Origin: Nitrospira sp. CR1.3 | GTDB lineage: Bacteria > Nitrospirota > Nitrospiria > Nitrospirales > Nitrospiraceae | Reading direction: 5' to 3' | DNA: 40,776 nucleotides | Assembly: GCA_014055525.1 (NCBI GenBank) | Contig: WIAH01000024.1 | Span: forward strand, 1-40,776 | Shown here: one piece after another, positions 15,658 to 23,391 of the stretch | Layout of the letters: each line of letters opens with the position of its first letter | How positions within the stretch are numbered: the stretch's first letter is position 1 | Position numbers and translations under genes: made by a program | Notes under the pieces: generated by a model | Seen by the model: only the letters and a program-made list of their open reading frames with translations | The model's database searches: none | Told to the model about the DNA's origin: nothing

Positions 15658-17568
15658 ATGCAATTGATTCAACCGATGAGACAAGCTCCGCCGCCCCGGC
15701 ATGCCGGAGGCAAGCGGCTGTTGTTGGTGGATCCCTATCCGCGAAACAGCCAGTACCATCTGACCGCGTCCGAGCGGCGGGCGGTCTGGTTTCCCAAGCT
15801 GAGCTTGCCGACGATCGCGGCCTACACGCCGGATCATTGGGACGTCGATCTGGTCGACGAGGCGGTCGAGGACATCGATTTCGACTATCCCTGCGACATG
15901 GTCGGGCTCTCGATCATGACCTGCTACGCGCCGAGGGCCTATGAGATCGCAAAGGAGTTTCGCAAGCGCGGAAGAACCATCGTGATGGGGGGTGTACATC
16001 CGACCTACTGCCCTGATGAAGCCCTGCAACATGCGGATGCGATTGTGTGCGGAGAGGCCGAAGATCTCTGGCCGCAATTGGTGGCCGATTATGAAGCAGG
16101 GGCCATGCAGCGCATGTATAAGATGACCTCGTTTCCCATCCTCGAAGGGTACAAGAGTCCGCGGGTCGAATTGCTGAGCCCCGATTCCTACATGACGCGG
16201 CAGTGCAGTTTTACGACCAGAGGCTGCCACTTCGATTGTGAATTCTGCAGCGTGTCGCCCTTCAACGGCAAGACGACCCGTCGGCGGCCGGTCGAAGAAG
16301 TCGTGACAGAACTCCAAAATGTGCAACGGTGGATTCGCGGGGAATTGGTCGAGCGGTTGAGGGACGAACCGCTCTGGAAAGCCTTCATTCTCGGGTTGCG
16401 GATCCGTGTCGGCATTGAGGACGGCAGTATTGTGGCCTTCGTCGACGATCTGCACAACAGCAACCGCGCCTATTGCCGGGAACTCTGGACCGCCTTAAAG
16501 CCTCTCAAAATCAAATGGGGCTGCCAGTCGACGTTGTTCTTGGGAGATGATGAGGAAATGGTCAAGCTGGCGGCGGAAAGCGGTTGTGTATCCGTATTCG
16601 TCGGAATGGAATCGCTCGACGAAGATTGTCTCGATGAAACGAATAAGCCGTTCAATCGCGTCAAGAAATTCTCGCAAGAGATCAAGATGTTCCACGATTA
16701 CGGGATCATGGTCAATCCCGGCATCGTCTTCGGCTTCGATAACGACGACGAGGCGGTCTTTGAGCGGGCCGTCGAGTTCCTGACGAAAAATCAGGTGGAG
16801 CTGGCCTACTTCAATATCCTGACGCCGCTTCCGGGGACTGCGCTGTACGACCGTTATAACAACGCGGGCCGCATCTTCGACCGGGACTGGTCCAAGTACG
16901 ACGGCAAGCACGTCGTCTTCCAGCCGAGCCGCATGACGCCGGAGCAGCTGCAGGAAGGATTCCATTGGGCCAACCATCAGTTCTATTCGTTGCCGAATAT
17001 TTGGCACCGGCTGTCCGGCACAAAACAGCGGTTGATCGCCAGATGGGAAATGAATCGCGAGTTCAGAAAACTGGTCAAGCGGAGCTGTCCGCAGGGGACG
17101 CTCTCGCCTCTGGCGGCGGTTCTGAAGAACCTGCAGGCGAAACTACCCGTGCTTGACACGGATCAGTTGATTCCCAGCGCCTTACATGCCCTCAAGCAGC
17201 GTCTCGATCCTAAGGCGCTCTCCGCCGAAAATCTGGCGCTGAACATCAAGGTGAAGCGGCACGACAAGTTTGCGGCGCTGTTCATGGATCTCGAAGGAAC
17301 GCTCGACCGCCTCAATGCCGAGGAACTGATCTGCCGTATGAAAGAGGCGGCTGAAAAAGCACGGATGGACATCATCGTCAACTTCGAGCATCTCAAGCTC
17401 GCGGCGCCGGACGCCTTGAAGGCCTTGGTGGACGCGGAGGCGATCAAGGCTGCCGTCCCGAATGTGAAAGTCCGGTATCGCAAGTTTAAGGATGCGTTTG
17501 AGACCGCGCTGCAGGGGTTCTCGTTGGCCGGCCTCGAAATCCTCAGTGAGGATCTCCAGGATGCATAG
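15658..17568 (+). CDS. B12-binding-type radical SAM protein with C-terminal STAS-like domain
   Basis: 636 residues. A cobalamin-binding-like Rossmann domain occupies about 20-150 (KRLLLVDPYP; MVGLSIMTCYAPRAYEIAKEF; GGVHPTYCPDEAL). The radical SAM cluster CxxxCxxC is at Cys190, 194 and 197 (GCHFDCEFC), and the TIM-barrel part continues through VFVGMESLDED and YFNILTPLPGTALYDRY to about 430. The B12 domain lacks a DxHxxG motif, so cobalamin binding is not assured. Residues about 524-610 look like a STAS (anti-sigma-factor antagonist) domain: FAALFMDLEGTLDRLNAEEL, then a helix, MDIIVNFEHLKLAA and DALKALVDAEA. GCAGGAGGG precedes the ATG. The lysA ATG lies inside its last codons, so it belongs to the operon. 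Substrate unknown. Confidence 0.85.
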   Translation: MQLIQPMRQAPPPRHAGGKRLLLVDPYPRNSQYHLTASERRAVWFPKLSLPTIAAYTPDHWDVDLVDEAVEDIDFDYPCDMVGLSIMTCYAPRAYEIAKEFRKRGRTIVMGGVHPTYCPDEALQHADAIVCGEAEDLWPQLVADYEAGAMQRMYKMTSFPILEGYKSPRVELLSPDSYMTRQCSFTTRGCHFDCEFCSVSPFNGKTTRRRPVEEVVTELQNVQRWIRGELVERLRDEPLWKAFILGLRIRVGIEDGSIVAFVDDLHNSNRAYCRELWTALKPLKIKWGCQSTLFLGDDEEMVKLAAESGCVSVFVGMESLDEDCLDETNKPFNRVKKFSQEIKMFHDYGIMVNPGIVFGFDNDDEAVFERAVEFLTKNQVELAYFNILTPLPGTALYDRYNNAGRIFDRDWSKYDGKHVVFQPSRMTPEQLQEGFHWANHQFYSLPNIWHRLSGTKQRLIARWEMNREFRKLVKRSCPQGTLSPLAAVLKNLQAKLPVLDTDQLIPSALHALKQRLDPKALSAENLALNIKVKRHDKFAALFMDLEGTLDRLNAEELICRMKEAAEKARMDIIVNFEHLKLAAPDALKALVDAEAIKAAVPNVKVRYRKFKDAFETALQGFSLAGLEILSEDLQDA

Positions 17569-18823
17569 TTTTGAATACCGTCAGGGCGAGCTGTACTGCG
17601 AGCAGGTGCCGGTCAGTCAGATTGCCAAGGAGGTCGGCACGCCCTGTTATATCTACAGTCACGCGACGCTGACCCGTCATTTCAGGGCGTACGACGGCGC
17701 GTTCAAGAACATTCCGCACATCGTGGCCTTCGCGATGAAGGCGAATTCGAACCTGGCGATCCTGCGCCTCATGGCGAAAGAAGGCAGCGGCGTCGACATC
17801 GTTTCAGGAGGAGAATTGTTTCGGGCGCTCAGGGCCGGCGTACCTTCCTCGAAGATCGTCTTTGCGGGAGTCGGCAAGAACTCCGACGAGATTCGCGACG
17901 CCTTGAAGGCGGATATTTTGATGTTCAACGTCGAATCGTCGGCGGAACTGCGCGCCATCAACGACGTGGCGGGATCGCTCGGAACGAAAGCCCGGGTGGC
18001 ATTGCGGATCAATCCCGACATCGATCCGAAGACCCATCCCTACATTTCGACCGGCCTCAAGAAGAGCAAGTTCGGCATCGCGGCGGATCGTGCGCTGGAA
18101 GAGTATAAACTGGCCTCCTCGCTCGGCCATATCGAAGTGGTGGGGGTTCATGCGCATATCGGCTCGCAACTGACGGAGGTCACGCCGTTTATCGAAGCGC
18201 TGAAGAAAGTCGTCTCGCTGGTCGAGTCCCTGAAGGGACAGGGGATCATGATCCGGTACTTGAATATCGGAGGCGGTCTCGGCATCACCTACTCTGATGA
18301 AAAACCGCCGCTACCTCAAGAGTTGGCGGAGGCGATATCCCCGCTCGTGAAAGACCTCAACCTGACGCTGGTCATGGAACCGGGGCGTGTCATCGTCGGC
18401 AACGCCGGCATTTTGGTTACCAGAGCGTTGTATCAGAAAGACGGAGAGGCCAAGCGGTTCATCATTGTCGATGCGGGCATGAACGACTTGATCAGGCCGA
18501 GCCTCTACAGCGCGTATCATGAAATCCGGCCCGTGTCCGAGTCGCTGTTGCACCGGCCGAAGCATGCAGTGGATGTCGTTGGACCGGTGTGCGAATCCGG
18601 TGATTTTCTGGCGAAGGATCGCACATTGCCGGAGGTCAGGCCGGGCGACCTTCTGGCCGTGATGAGCGCGGGCGCCTACGGATTCGTCATGGCTTCGAAC
18701 TATAACTCGAGACCTCGTGTGCCGGAGGTGCTTGTAAGAGATGCGGAGGTCCATGTGATCCGCACCAGAGAGACGTACGACGATCTCGTGAGGGGCGAAA
18801 CAGTTCCGGCGTTTCTGGGGTAG
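17561..18823 (+). CDS. lysA: Diaminopimelate decarboxylase
   Basis: 420 residues, a PLP enzyme converting meso-diaminopimelate to lysine. Lys60 in VAFAMKANSN forms the Schiff base; HAHIGSQ, NIGGGLGI and GPVCESGD are the other family signatures. ATG 17561 overlaps the radical SAM stop by eight bases and gives the normal length; the earlier in-frame ATG at 17492 would add 23 residues of unrelated basic sequence. dapA follows after 34 bases with its own strong ribosome-binding site. Confidence 0.95.
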   Translation: MHSFEYRQGELYCEQVPVSQIAKEVGTPCYIYSHATLTRHFRAYDGAFKNIPHIVAFAMKANSNLAILRLMAKEGSGVDIVSGGELFRALRAGVPSSKIVFAGVGKNSDEIRDALKADILMFNVESSAELRAINDVAGSLGTKARVALRINPDIDPKTHPYISTGLKKSKFGIAADRALEEYKLASSLGHIEVVGVHAHIGSQLTEVTPFIEALKKVVSLVESLKGQGIMIRYLNIGGGLGITYSDEKPPLPQELAEAISPLVKDLNLTLVMEPGRVIVGNAGILVTRALYQKDGEAKRFIIVDAGMNDLIRPSLYSAYHEIRPVSESLLHRPKHAVDVVGPVCESGDFLAKDRTLPEVRPGDLLAVMSAGAYGFVMASNYNSRPRVPEVLVRDAEVHVIRTRETYDDLVRGETVPAFLG

Positions 18824-18857
18824 CCGGAGGAGCGCGCATCCTGCTAGAGGAGTCTCC

Positions 18858-19730
18858 ATGTTTACCGGTTCACTAGTCGCCATCGTTACCCCGTTCAGGA
18901 GCGGCAAGCTGGACGAGCGGGCCTTCGGCGACTTGATCGAGTGGCAAATCGCTAACGGGACAAACGGGATCGTACCCTGCGGCACGACCGGAGAATCGGC
19001 CACCCTTTCACATGAGGAACATCACCGGGTCGTCAAGCTGGCGGTTGAGGTCGTGAACCGGCGGGTACCGGTCGTCGCGGGCGCAGGCTCCAACAGCACC
19101 GAAGAAGCCATTTCGCTGACCAGGCATGCGAAGGAGGCCGGCGTGGACGGAGCTCTCCTCATTACGCCCTACTACAATAAGCCGACTCAGGAAGGGTTGT
19201 ATCGACATTACAAAGCCATAGCCGAGGCCGTCGATCTGCCGCAGGTGCTGTACAACATTCCCGGGCGAACCGGTGTCAATATGCTGCCGGCCACGGTGGC
19301 GCGCCTCTGCGGGCTGAAGAATATCGTCGGAATCAAAGAAGGGAGCGGGTCGGTTCAGCAGGCTTCTGAGATCGCGCAGAATTGCGGTGAACGCATCACC
19401 GTTCTTGCCGGCGACGATTCTCTCACGCTCCCGATGATGGCCGTCGGGGCAAGGGGGGTCATCACCGTCGCCGCCAATGTCGTGCCCAAAGAGATGGCCC
19501 GGCTGGTCAAATCGTTCCTGGCAGGCCTGGTTGAGGAGTCGCGGCAGATCCATTTCAAGCTGTCCCCGTTGTTCGCCGCCCTGTTTTATGAAACCAACCC
19601 GATTCCCGTCAAAGAAGCGCTGGGCATGATGGGCAGGATCGATCCGGAATTGCGCCTGCCGCTTTGTCCTATGGGAACGGAAAGTAAATCGCAACTCACC
19701 CGTGTCTTAAAGGACGCGGGACTGATCTAG
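18858..19730 (+). CDS. dapA: 4-hydroxy-tetrahydrodipicolinate synthase
   Basis: 290 residues, condensing pyruvate and aspartate semialdehyde. The signature GTTGESATLS is at 42-51, Tyr132 in VLYNIPGRTGVN and Schiff-base Lys160 in VGIKEGSG. AGAGGAG lies just before the ATG. Its position between lysA and dapB is conserved in spirit with many bacterial lysine operons. No lysine riboswitch can be seen in the short gaps, so control would come from the upstream promoter or from enzyme feedback. Confidence 0.95.
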   Translation: MFTGSLVAIVTPFRSGKLDERAFGDLIEWQIANGTNGIVPCGTTGESATLSHEEHHRVVKLAVEVVNRRVPVVAGAGSNSTEEAISLTRHAKEAGVDGALLITPYYNKPTQEGLYRHYKAIAEAVDLPQVLYNIPGRTGVNMLPATVARLCGLKNIVGIKEGSGSVQQASEIAQNCGERITVLAGDDSLTLPMMAVGARGVITVAANVVPKEMARLVKSFLAGLVEESRQIHFKLSPLFAALFYETNPIPVKEALGMMGRIDPELRLPLCPMGTESKSQLTRVLKDAGLI

Positions 19731-19757
19731 CGACTGCCAAAGCGAGTTCGTTTCTCT

Positions 19758-20561
19758 ATGATCAAGGTCATTGTCGCGGGGGCTGCGGGCCGGATGGGCT
19801 GCCGGCTGATCGCGCTCATTCAAGAATCTACGGCGCTCACGCTGGCGGGAGCGGTCGAAGGCAAGGGGCACCACGCGCTCGGAGAAGATGCGGGTGAAAT
19901 TGCCGGTTGCGGTCGCACAGGTGTGAGGATTTCGGACGATCTCTCCGCGCTTCTGGAACGGGGCGAGGTGGTGATTGATTTCTCCGCTCCTGAAGCCACG
20001 CTGCACCATCTCCGCGCGGCGGCTCAGCACCGGAGGGCCATGGTGATCGGGACGACAGGATTCTCGTCACCGGAACTCGACGAGTTAAAAACCCTGGCCC
20101 GCCAGGTTCCCTGTGTATTCTCGCCGAACATGAGCGTGGGCATCAATTTGATCTATAAAGTCATCGCTGAGATGGCAAAAACGCTCGGGGACGAATATGA
20201 CATCGAGGTGATCGAGGCACATCATCGGTTGAAAAAAGATGCGCCGAGCGGGACCGCGTTGAAAATTGCGGAGGTCTTGGCGCGGGCGGTCAACAGGGAC
20301 CTCAATCAGGTCGGCGTGTTCGAGCGAAAAGGCTTGATCGGGGAGCGAAAGAAAACCGAGATCGGCATTCAAACGATTCGCGCAGGAGACATTGTGGGAG
20401 ACCATACCATCCTGTTCGGAGGAATGGGTGAACGAATCGAGGTTACGCACCGGGCCAGCAGCAGGGATACCTTTGCCAGAGGGGCATTGCGGGCTGCGCG
20501 TTGGGCCGTTCGGCAGCCTCCCGGACTTTACGACATGATGGACGTACTCAATTTGAAATGA
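19758..20561 (+). CDS. dapB: 4-hydroxy-tetrahydrodipicolinate reductase
   Basis: 267 residues. The NAD(P)-binding GAAGRMG is at the N-terminus, DFSAPEATLHHL and GTTGFSSPELDEL follow, and EAHHRLKKDAPSGTALK is the substrate-binding signature. Length and motifs match the family. It is probably the last gene of the operon. A hairpin AGACTC/GAGTCT (20595-20608) lies 34 bases past the stop but has no T tract, so the end of the transcript is not defined. Confidence 0.95.
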   Translation: MIKVIVAGAAGRMGCRLIALIQESTALTLAGAVEGKGHHALGEDAGEIAGCGRTGVRISDDLSALLERGEVVIDFSAPEATLHHLRAAAQHRRAMVIGTTGFSSPELDELKTLARQVPCVFSPNMSVGINLIYKVIAEMAKTLGDEYDIEVIEAHHRLKKDAPSGTALKIAEVLARAVNRDLNQVGVFERKGLIGERKKTEIGIQTIRAGDIVGDHTILFGGMGERIEVTHRASSRDTFARGALRAARWAVRQPPGLYDMMDVLNLK

Positions 20562-20697
20562 ATGTAACCGGGCGGAGCACGTCGATTCAGAGGCAGACTC
20601 AGGAGTCTTCAGGGGGTCGGTCGGATGTCCGCGATAAGCAGCTTTCGCCGCTTATGCTCGTCGTGAGGCGCGCGTTTCCGGCTCCGTCATCGCGCGG

Positions 20698-20850
20698 TCA
20701 ATGTCTTGCAGTAAGGGGACGAGGTTCCTGGTCCGCGGCCTTCCGACGACCACAGTTCAAACAGGCGAATACGGTGATCGCAAGCCCGGCGTCCAAATCC
20801 ACTGCCCGCTCCGGCAACATTGTTCCGCGGCATTTGTCGCATGTCTTCAT
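20698..20850 (-). CDS. Small zinc-ribbon protein, 50 aa
   Basis: A 50-codon frame on the minus strand, from ATG at 20850 to the TGA at 20700-20698. It reads MKTCDKCRG near the start and FACLNCGRRK in the middle, so two CxxC knuckles (Cys4/7 and Cys30/33) spaced as in a rubredoxin-type zinc ribbon. A short basic tail follows. No partner or function is known; short stand-alone ribbons of this kind are common in Nitrospira-like genomes in my recollection. The ribosome-binding site is poor, which lowers confidence. It is divergent from the TTGACA promoter and YHS-like gene at 21014-21320. Confidence 0.6.
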   Translation of the reverse strand: MKTCDKCRGTMLPERAVDLDAGLAITVFACLNCGRRKAADQEPRPLTARH

Positions 20851-21013
20851 GGGCGCACTCTAACATCCCAGAAAATGGATGCATATCCATCAGAAGTACT
20901 GGGCTTATCGGGGGATTAAGTCCTGGAGACCGATCAGAATCTAGGCCCTTCGAGCTATGGAAGTTGTCCAACAAGACTGCCGGAGCGTTACGTGAAACCT
21001 TGCCCTGCAATTC

Positions 21014-21042
21014 TTGACAGGGTCTGCCCTGTCCCATAGGAT
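21014..21042 (+). promoter_or_regulatory. Consensus promoter with palindromic operator
   Basis: A perfect TTGACA (21014-21019), a 17-base spacer and TAGGAT (21037-21042), 27 bases before the ATG at 21069. A perfect inverted repeat GACAGGG-TCTG-CCCTGTC (21016-21033) overlaps the -35 and spacer, where a repressor would block polymerase. Confidence 0.65.
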
Positions 21043-21068
21043 TGTGGCATCGAGCCGACTCTCCTACT

Positions 21069-21320
21069 ATGTATAGAATTATCTTCGTTCTCATCCTCCT
21101 GACCGTCCTCTATTTTCTGATCCGGAGCGCGTTACGCGAGTTTAAGGGGCGGGTAGGGGACGACCGGGTTCCGATCGATAAGAATCAGATGGTGCAAGAT
21201 CCTGTCTGCCGCGTCTTTGTTCCTCGGGGGGCAGCCGTGACGGAAGTGATCGGCGGACAGACCTACTGCTTCTGCGGAAGGGCCTGCGCGGACAAATTCC
21301 AGAAGCAAATGGGTGGCTAG
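21069..21320 (+). CDS. Membrane-anchored YHS/TRASH-like metal-binding protein
   Basis: 83 residues. One N-terminal transmembrane helix (IIFVLILLTVLYFLI) is followed by a basic linker and a C-terminal domain with DPVCRVFV and YCFCGRACADKFQ. The cysteine spacing and the DPVC...C..C...F order are those of YHS/TRASH domains, which bind metals such as copper. Proteins of this build are described as PP0621-like. ATG 21069 was chosen over 21042 because the latter overlaps the -10 box. A perfect promoter with an operator-like palindrome suggests regulated expression, perhaps by metal. Its stop overlaps the stop of the convergent lipoprotein gene. Confidence 0.75.
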   Translation: MYRIIFVLILLTVLYFLIRSALREFKGRVGDDRVPIDKNQMVQDPVCRVFVPRGAAVTEVIGGQTYCFCGRACADKFQKQMGG

Positions 21321-21628
21321 CAGCCGGAGTAGCTGTAGTCGGAGAGTTTCTCTTCCTTATCGAACTTCAGCGTGATCTGACACTGATTGGGAGTAAAATT
21401 GAAGAGAGGGGCGCTGGTTTTTCCGCCGGCGATGCGATAATAAGTCCAGGTCTCGCCGCCGAAGAAGCGCGGCGACTTTCCATCCGGCGTGCCCCAATTC
21501 TTTTCAAACCAGGCCTTGTCCTTCCCCTGCATCTCCGCCGGTTTGAGCGAGGCTTCGAGATAGGGATTGTCGCCGCCGCAGGCGGAAAGAGCAAAACAGA
21601 GAGACAAAAGCCAGATCGAGCGTCGCAT
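21317..21628 (-). CDS. Small BamE/SmpA-like lipoprotein
   Basis: 103 residues from ATG 21628, which has AGGAG seven bases upstream. The signal MRRSIWLLSLCFALSAC gives a lipobox LSAC with lipidated Cys17. The mature part includes AWFEKNWGTPDG, GGETWTYYRIAGGK, QITLKFDKEEKLSDYSY and a final cysteine. A G-P turn after a helix, W-x-Y-Y and a last strand ending in a short loop resemble the SmpA/OmlA (BamE) fold, but similarity is only by pattern. The two further cysteines (NQC and SGC) could form a disulfide. The in-frame ATG at 21808 would lie upstream of the signal peptide and is rejected. Confidence 0.65.
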   Translation of the reverse strand: MRRSIWLLSLCFALSACGGDNPYLEASLKPAEMQGKDKAWFEKNWGTPDGKSPRFFGGETWTYYRIAGGKTSAPLFNFTPNQCQITLKFDKEEKLSDYSYSGC

Positions 21629-21737
21629 ATCAGATCTCCTCGATGACCATGATGACCGGTCAACGCAAATCGCCGCTACTGGATGACGGGGCGGATTGTA
21701 ACCGCCGACCGCCGACCTGTCAAACCGCACGGTTCTG

Positions 21738-21767
21738 TTGCGATGAGGGATGAGTTCTCCATACAAT
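21738..21767 (+). promoter_or_regulatory. Promoter of talC
   Basis: TTGCGA (21738-21743), an 18-base spacer and TACAAT (21762-21767). Predicted start is near 21774, with a leader of about 54 bases to the ATG at 21828 and AAAGGA as the ribosome-binding site. Confidence 0.6.
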
Positions 21768-21827
21768 AGATCAAACGGCAGCCGGAGCAGAACGCTGTTC
21801 CCGAACATGACATGAAAGGATCAGGCC

Positions 21828-22475
21828 ATGAAATTCTATCTTGATACCGCCAGCGTGAAGGAGATTCAGGAAGCGGCCAGCCTCGGCCTATTGGACGGAG
21901 TGACCACGAACCCCTCGCTCGTGGCAAAGGAAGGCCGTGTGTTTCGCGAAGTGCTGGTCGAGATCTGCAACATTGTGGACGGACCGATCAGCGCCGAGGT
22001 CGTCAGCCTCGAAGCGGACGCGATGGTCAAGGAAGGAAAGGAACTTGCCAAGATTCACAAGAACATCGTCGTGAAGGTCCCGCTTATCGCGGAAGGGCTC
22101 AAGGCCACCAAACGCCTTGCGGCCGAAGGCATCCGAGTCAACGTCACCCTCTGCTTCTCTCCGACTCAGGCCCTGCTCGCCGCCAAGGCCGGTGCCTGGT
22201 GCGTGTCGCCGTTCATTGGGCGGCTGGACGATATCAGTTCGAACGGGATGGAACTGATCCGGCAGATCGTGACGATCTACAAGAACTATGATTTCAAGAC
22301 CTATGTGCTGGTGGCCAGTGTGCGGCATCCGCAACATGTCGTCGAAGCGGCGCTGGCCGGCGGACACATCTGCACAATGCCCTTTGCGATCTTCCAGCAG
22401 ATGGTCAAACATCCGCTAACCGACGTCGGTCTGAAGAAGTTTCTCGCGGATTGGGACTCGCAGAACAAGAAGTAA
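21828..22475 (+). CDS. talC: Transaldolase, short (TalC/FSA-type) form
   Basis: 215 residues, a class-I aldolase-fold enzyme of the non-oxidative pentose phosphate pathway. Motifs are [26 protein letters not shown], Schiff-base Lys83 in [32 protein letters not shown] and [10 protein letters not shown]. The length fits the small transaldolase/fructose-6-phosphate aldolase group, which sequence alone does not split with certainty. It is expressed from its own promoter and is monocistronic. After its stop come reiterated GGTCAT words (22480-22505). Confidence 0.92.
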   Translation: MKFYLDTASVKEIQEAASLGLLDGVTTNPSLVAKEGRVFREVLVEICNIVDGPISAEVVSLEADAMVKEGKELAKIHKNIVVKVPLIAEGLKATKRLAAEGIRVNVTLCFSPTQALLAAKAGAWCVSPFIGRLDDISSNGMELIRQIVTIYKNYDFKTYVLVASVRHPQHVVEAALAGGHICTMPFAIFQQMVKHPLTDVGLKKFLADWDSQNKK

Positions 22476-22540
22476 TCTGGTCATTGGTCAGCCGTCATCG
22501 GTCATCCGCAGGTCGAAATGCCCAGCGACCCATGGCCGCT

Positions 22541-23224
22541 TCAGCGGCTCAAGCAGGTCCTTGCTCTCCTGAAAACGGCATGGAACATGGGCCTGGTGAG
22601 CCGGCCCGTAAACGTGTTCTGCTGACTGGGATGATAGGACCCTATCAGGGTGATCTCCCAGGGTAGCCGGTATACCGTTCCATGGCCGAAGATCGGAAGA
22701 GGAGAAGGAAGCCGATGCCCTTCTTCCCGGCAGGCCTTCAGGTAATGATCGAACGCAATTTTCCCGAGCGTCACGACGACCTTCATTCCCCGCAACAGGC
22801 GGAGCTCCTCGCGGATAAAAGGACGGCAGGCCTCGAATTCTTCCGGCGCCGGTTTATTGCCGGGAGGGGCGCAGCGCACGGTGGCGCCGATATAACAATC
22901 CGACAATTTAAGTCCATCGTTTCGATGTTGCGAGAGGGCTTGATTCGCGAAGCCGTAACCATGCAGGGCTTCGTACAACCAGTCTCCGCTGCGGTCTCCG
23001 GTAAAGACACGGCCGGTTCTGTTCCCTCCGTGAGCGGCTGGCGCCAATCCCAGGACATAAAGGCGCGCGTCCGGATCCCCGAATCCCGGAACGGGGCGAC
23101 CCCAGTACGTCCAGTCGCGAAACTGTTTCCGCTTTTTCGTGGCGATCGCCTGCCGATAGGCGACAAGGCGCGGACAGGCCGTGCAGCTGGAAATTTGATC
23201 GTTGAGCACGTCGAGGGAACGCAT
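22541..23224 (-). CDS. Uracil-DNA glycosylase, type-5 (UdgB-like), iron-sulfur
   Basis: 227 residues from ATG 23224. The active-site block is LGLAPAAHGGNRTGRVFTGD, the form of family-5 enzymes (GLAPA without the catalytic acid seen in family 4), and the closing motif is GSYHPSQQNTFTGR. Four cysteines fit a 4Fe-4S cluster: CTACPRL near the N-terminus, VRCAPPGN and EACRPF. These enzymes remove uracil and several other deaminated bases from DNA. In-frame ATGs at 23278 and 23344 exist but add sequence outside the family. It is divergent from the lytic transglycosylase gene. Confidence 0.9.
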   Translation of the reverse strand: MRSLDVLNDQISSCTACPRLVAYRQAIATKKRKQFRDWTYWGRPVPGFGDPDARLYVLGLAPAAHGGNRTGRVFTGDRSGDWLYEALHGYGFANQALSQHRNDGLKLSDCYIGATVRCAPPGNKPAPEEFEACRPFIREELRLLRGMKVVVTLGKIAFDHYLKACREEGHRLPSPLPIFGHGTVYRLPWEITLIGSYHPSQQNTFTGRLTRPMFHAVFRRARTCLSR

Positions 23225-23296
23225 AGAGCGGCGCAGTCTACCAGGCAGTTCCGTTACGATTCCAGCGCGTGGGAGCATCCTCTTCGCGGGCGACTC

Positions 23297-23305
23297 TGCT
23301 AAAAT
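23297..23305 (+). promoter_or_regulatory. Extended -10 promoter of the lytic transglycosylase gene
   Basis: TG-C-TAAAAT, with the -10 hexamer at 23300-23305 and no convincing -35. The leader to ATG 23392 would be about 80 bases. Confidence 0.4.
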
Positions 23306-23391
23306 TCGAACCTGCTTGCCGCACAGGTTGCTTACTGCTAGCATGACTCTTTGATTGGTGAGGCGTCATGCAATTCGGAGGGACAAAGGGT

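Noticed and set aside
15118..16455. Long minus-strand frame (445 codons) antisense to argH, the lipoprotein and the radical SAM gene
   Set aside because: It runs through three genes with clear family motifs on the plus strand; high GC makes such shadows common.
17561..20561. A lysine riboswitch before lysA or dapA
   Set aside because: lysA overlaps the gene before it and the dapA and dapB leaders are only 34 and 27 bases, too short to hold one.
20595..20608. Terminator after dapB (AGACTC/GAGTCT)
   Set aside because: Six-base stem with almost no loop and no T tract.
22682..23302. Plus-strand frame of 206 codons
   Set aside because: Antisense to the uracil-DNA glycosylase gene, which has intact motifs; no domain in the frame itself.
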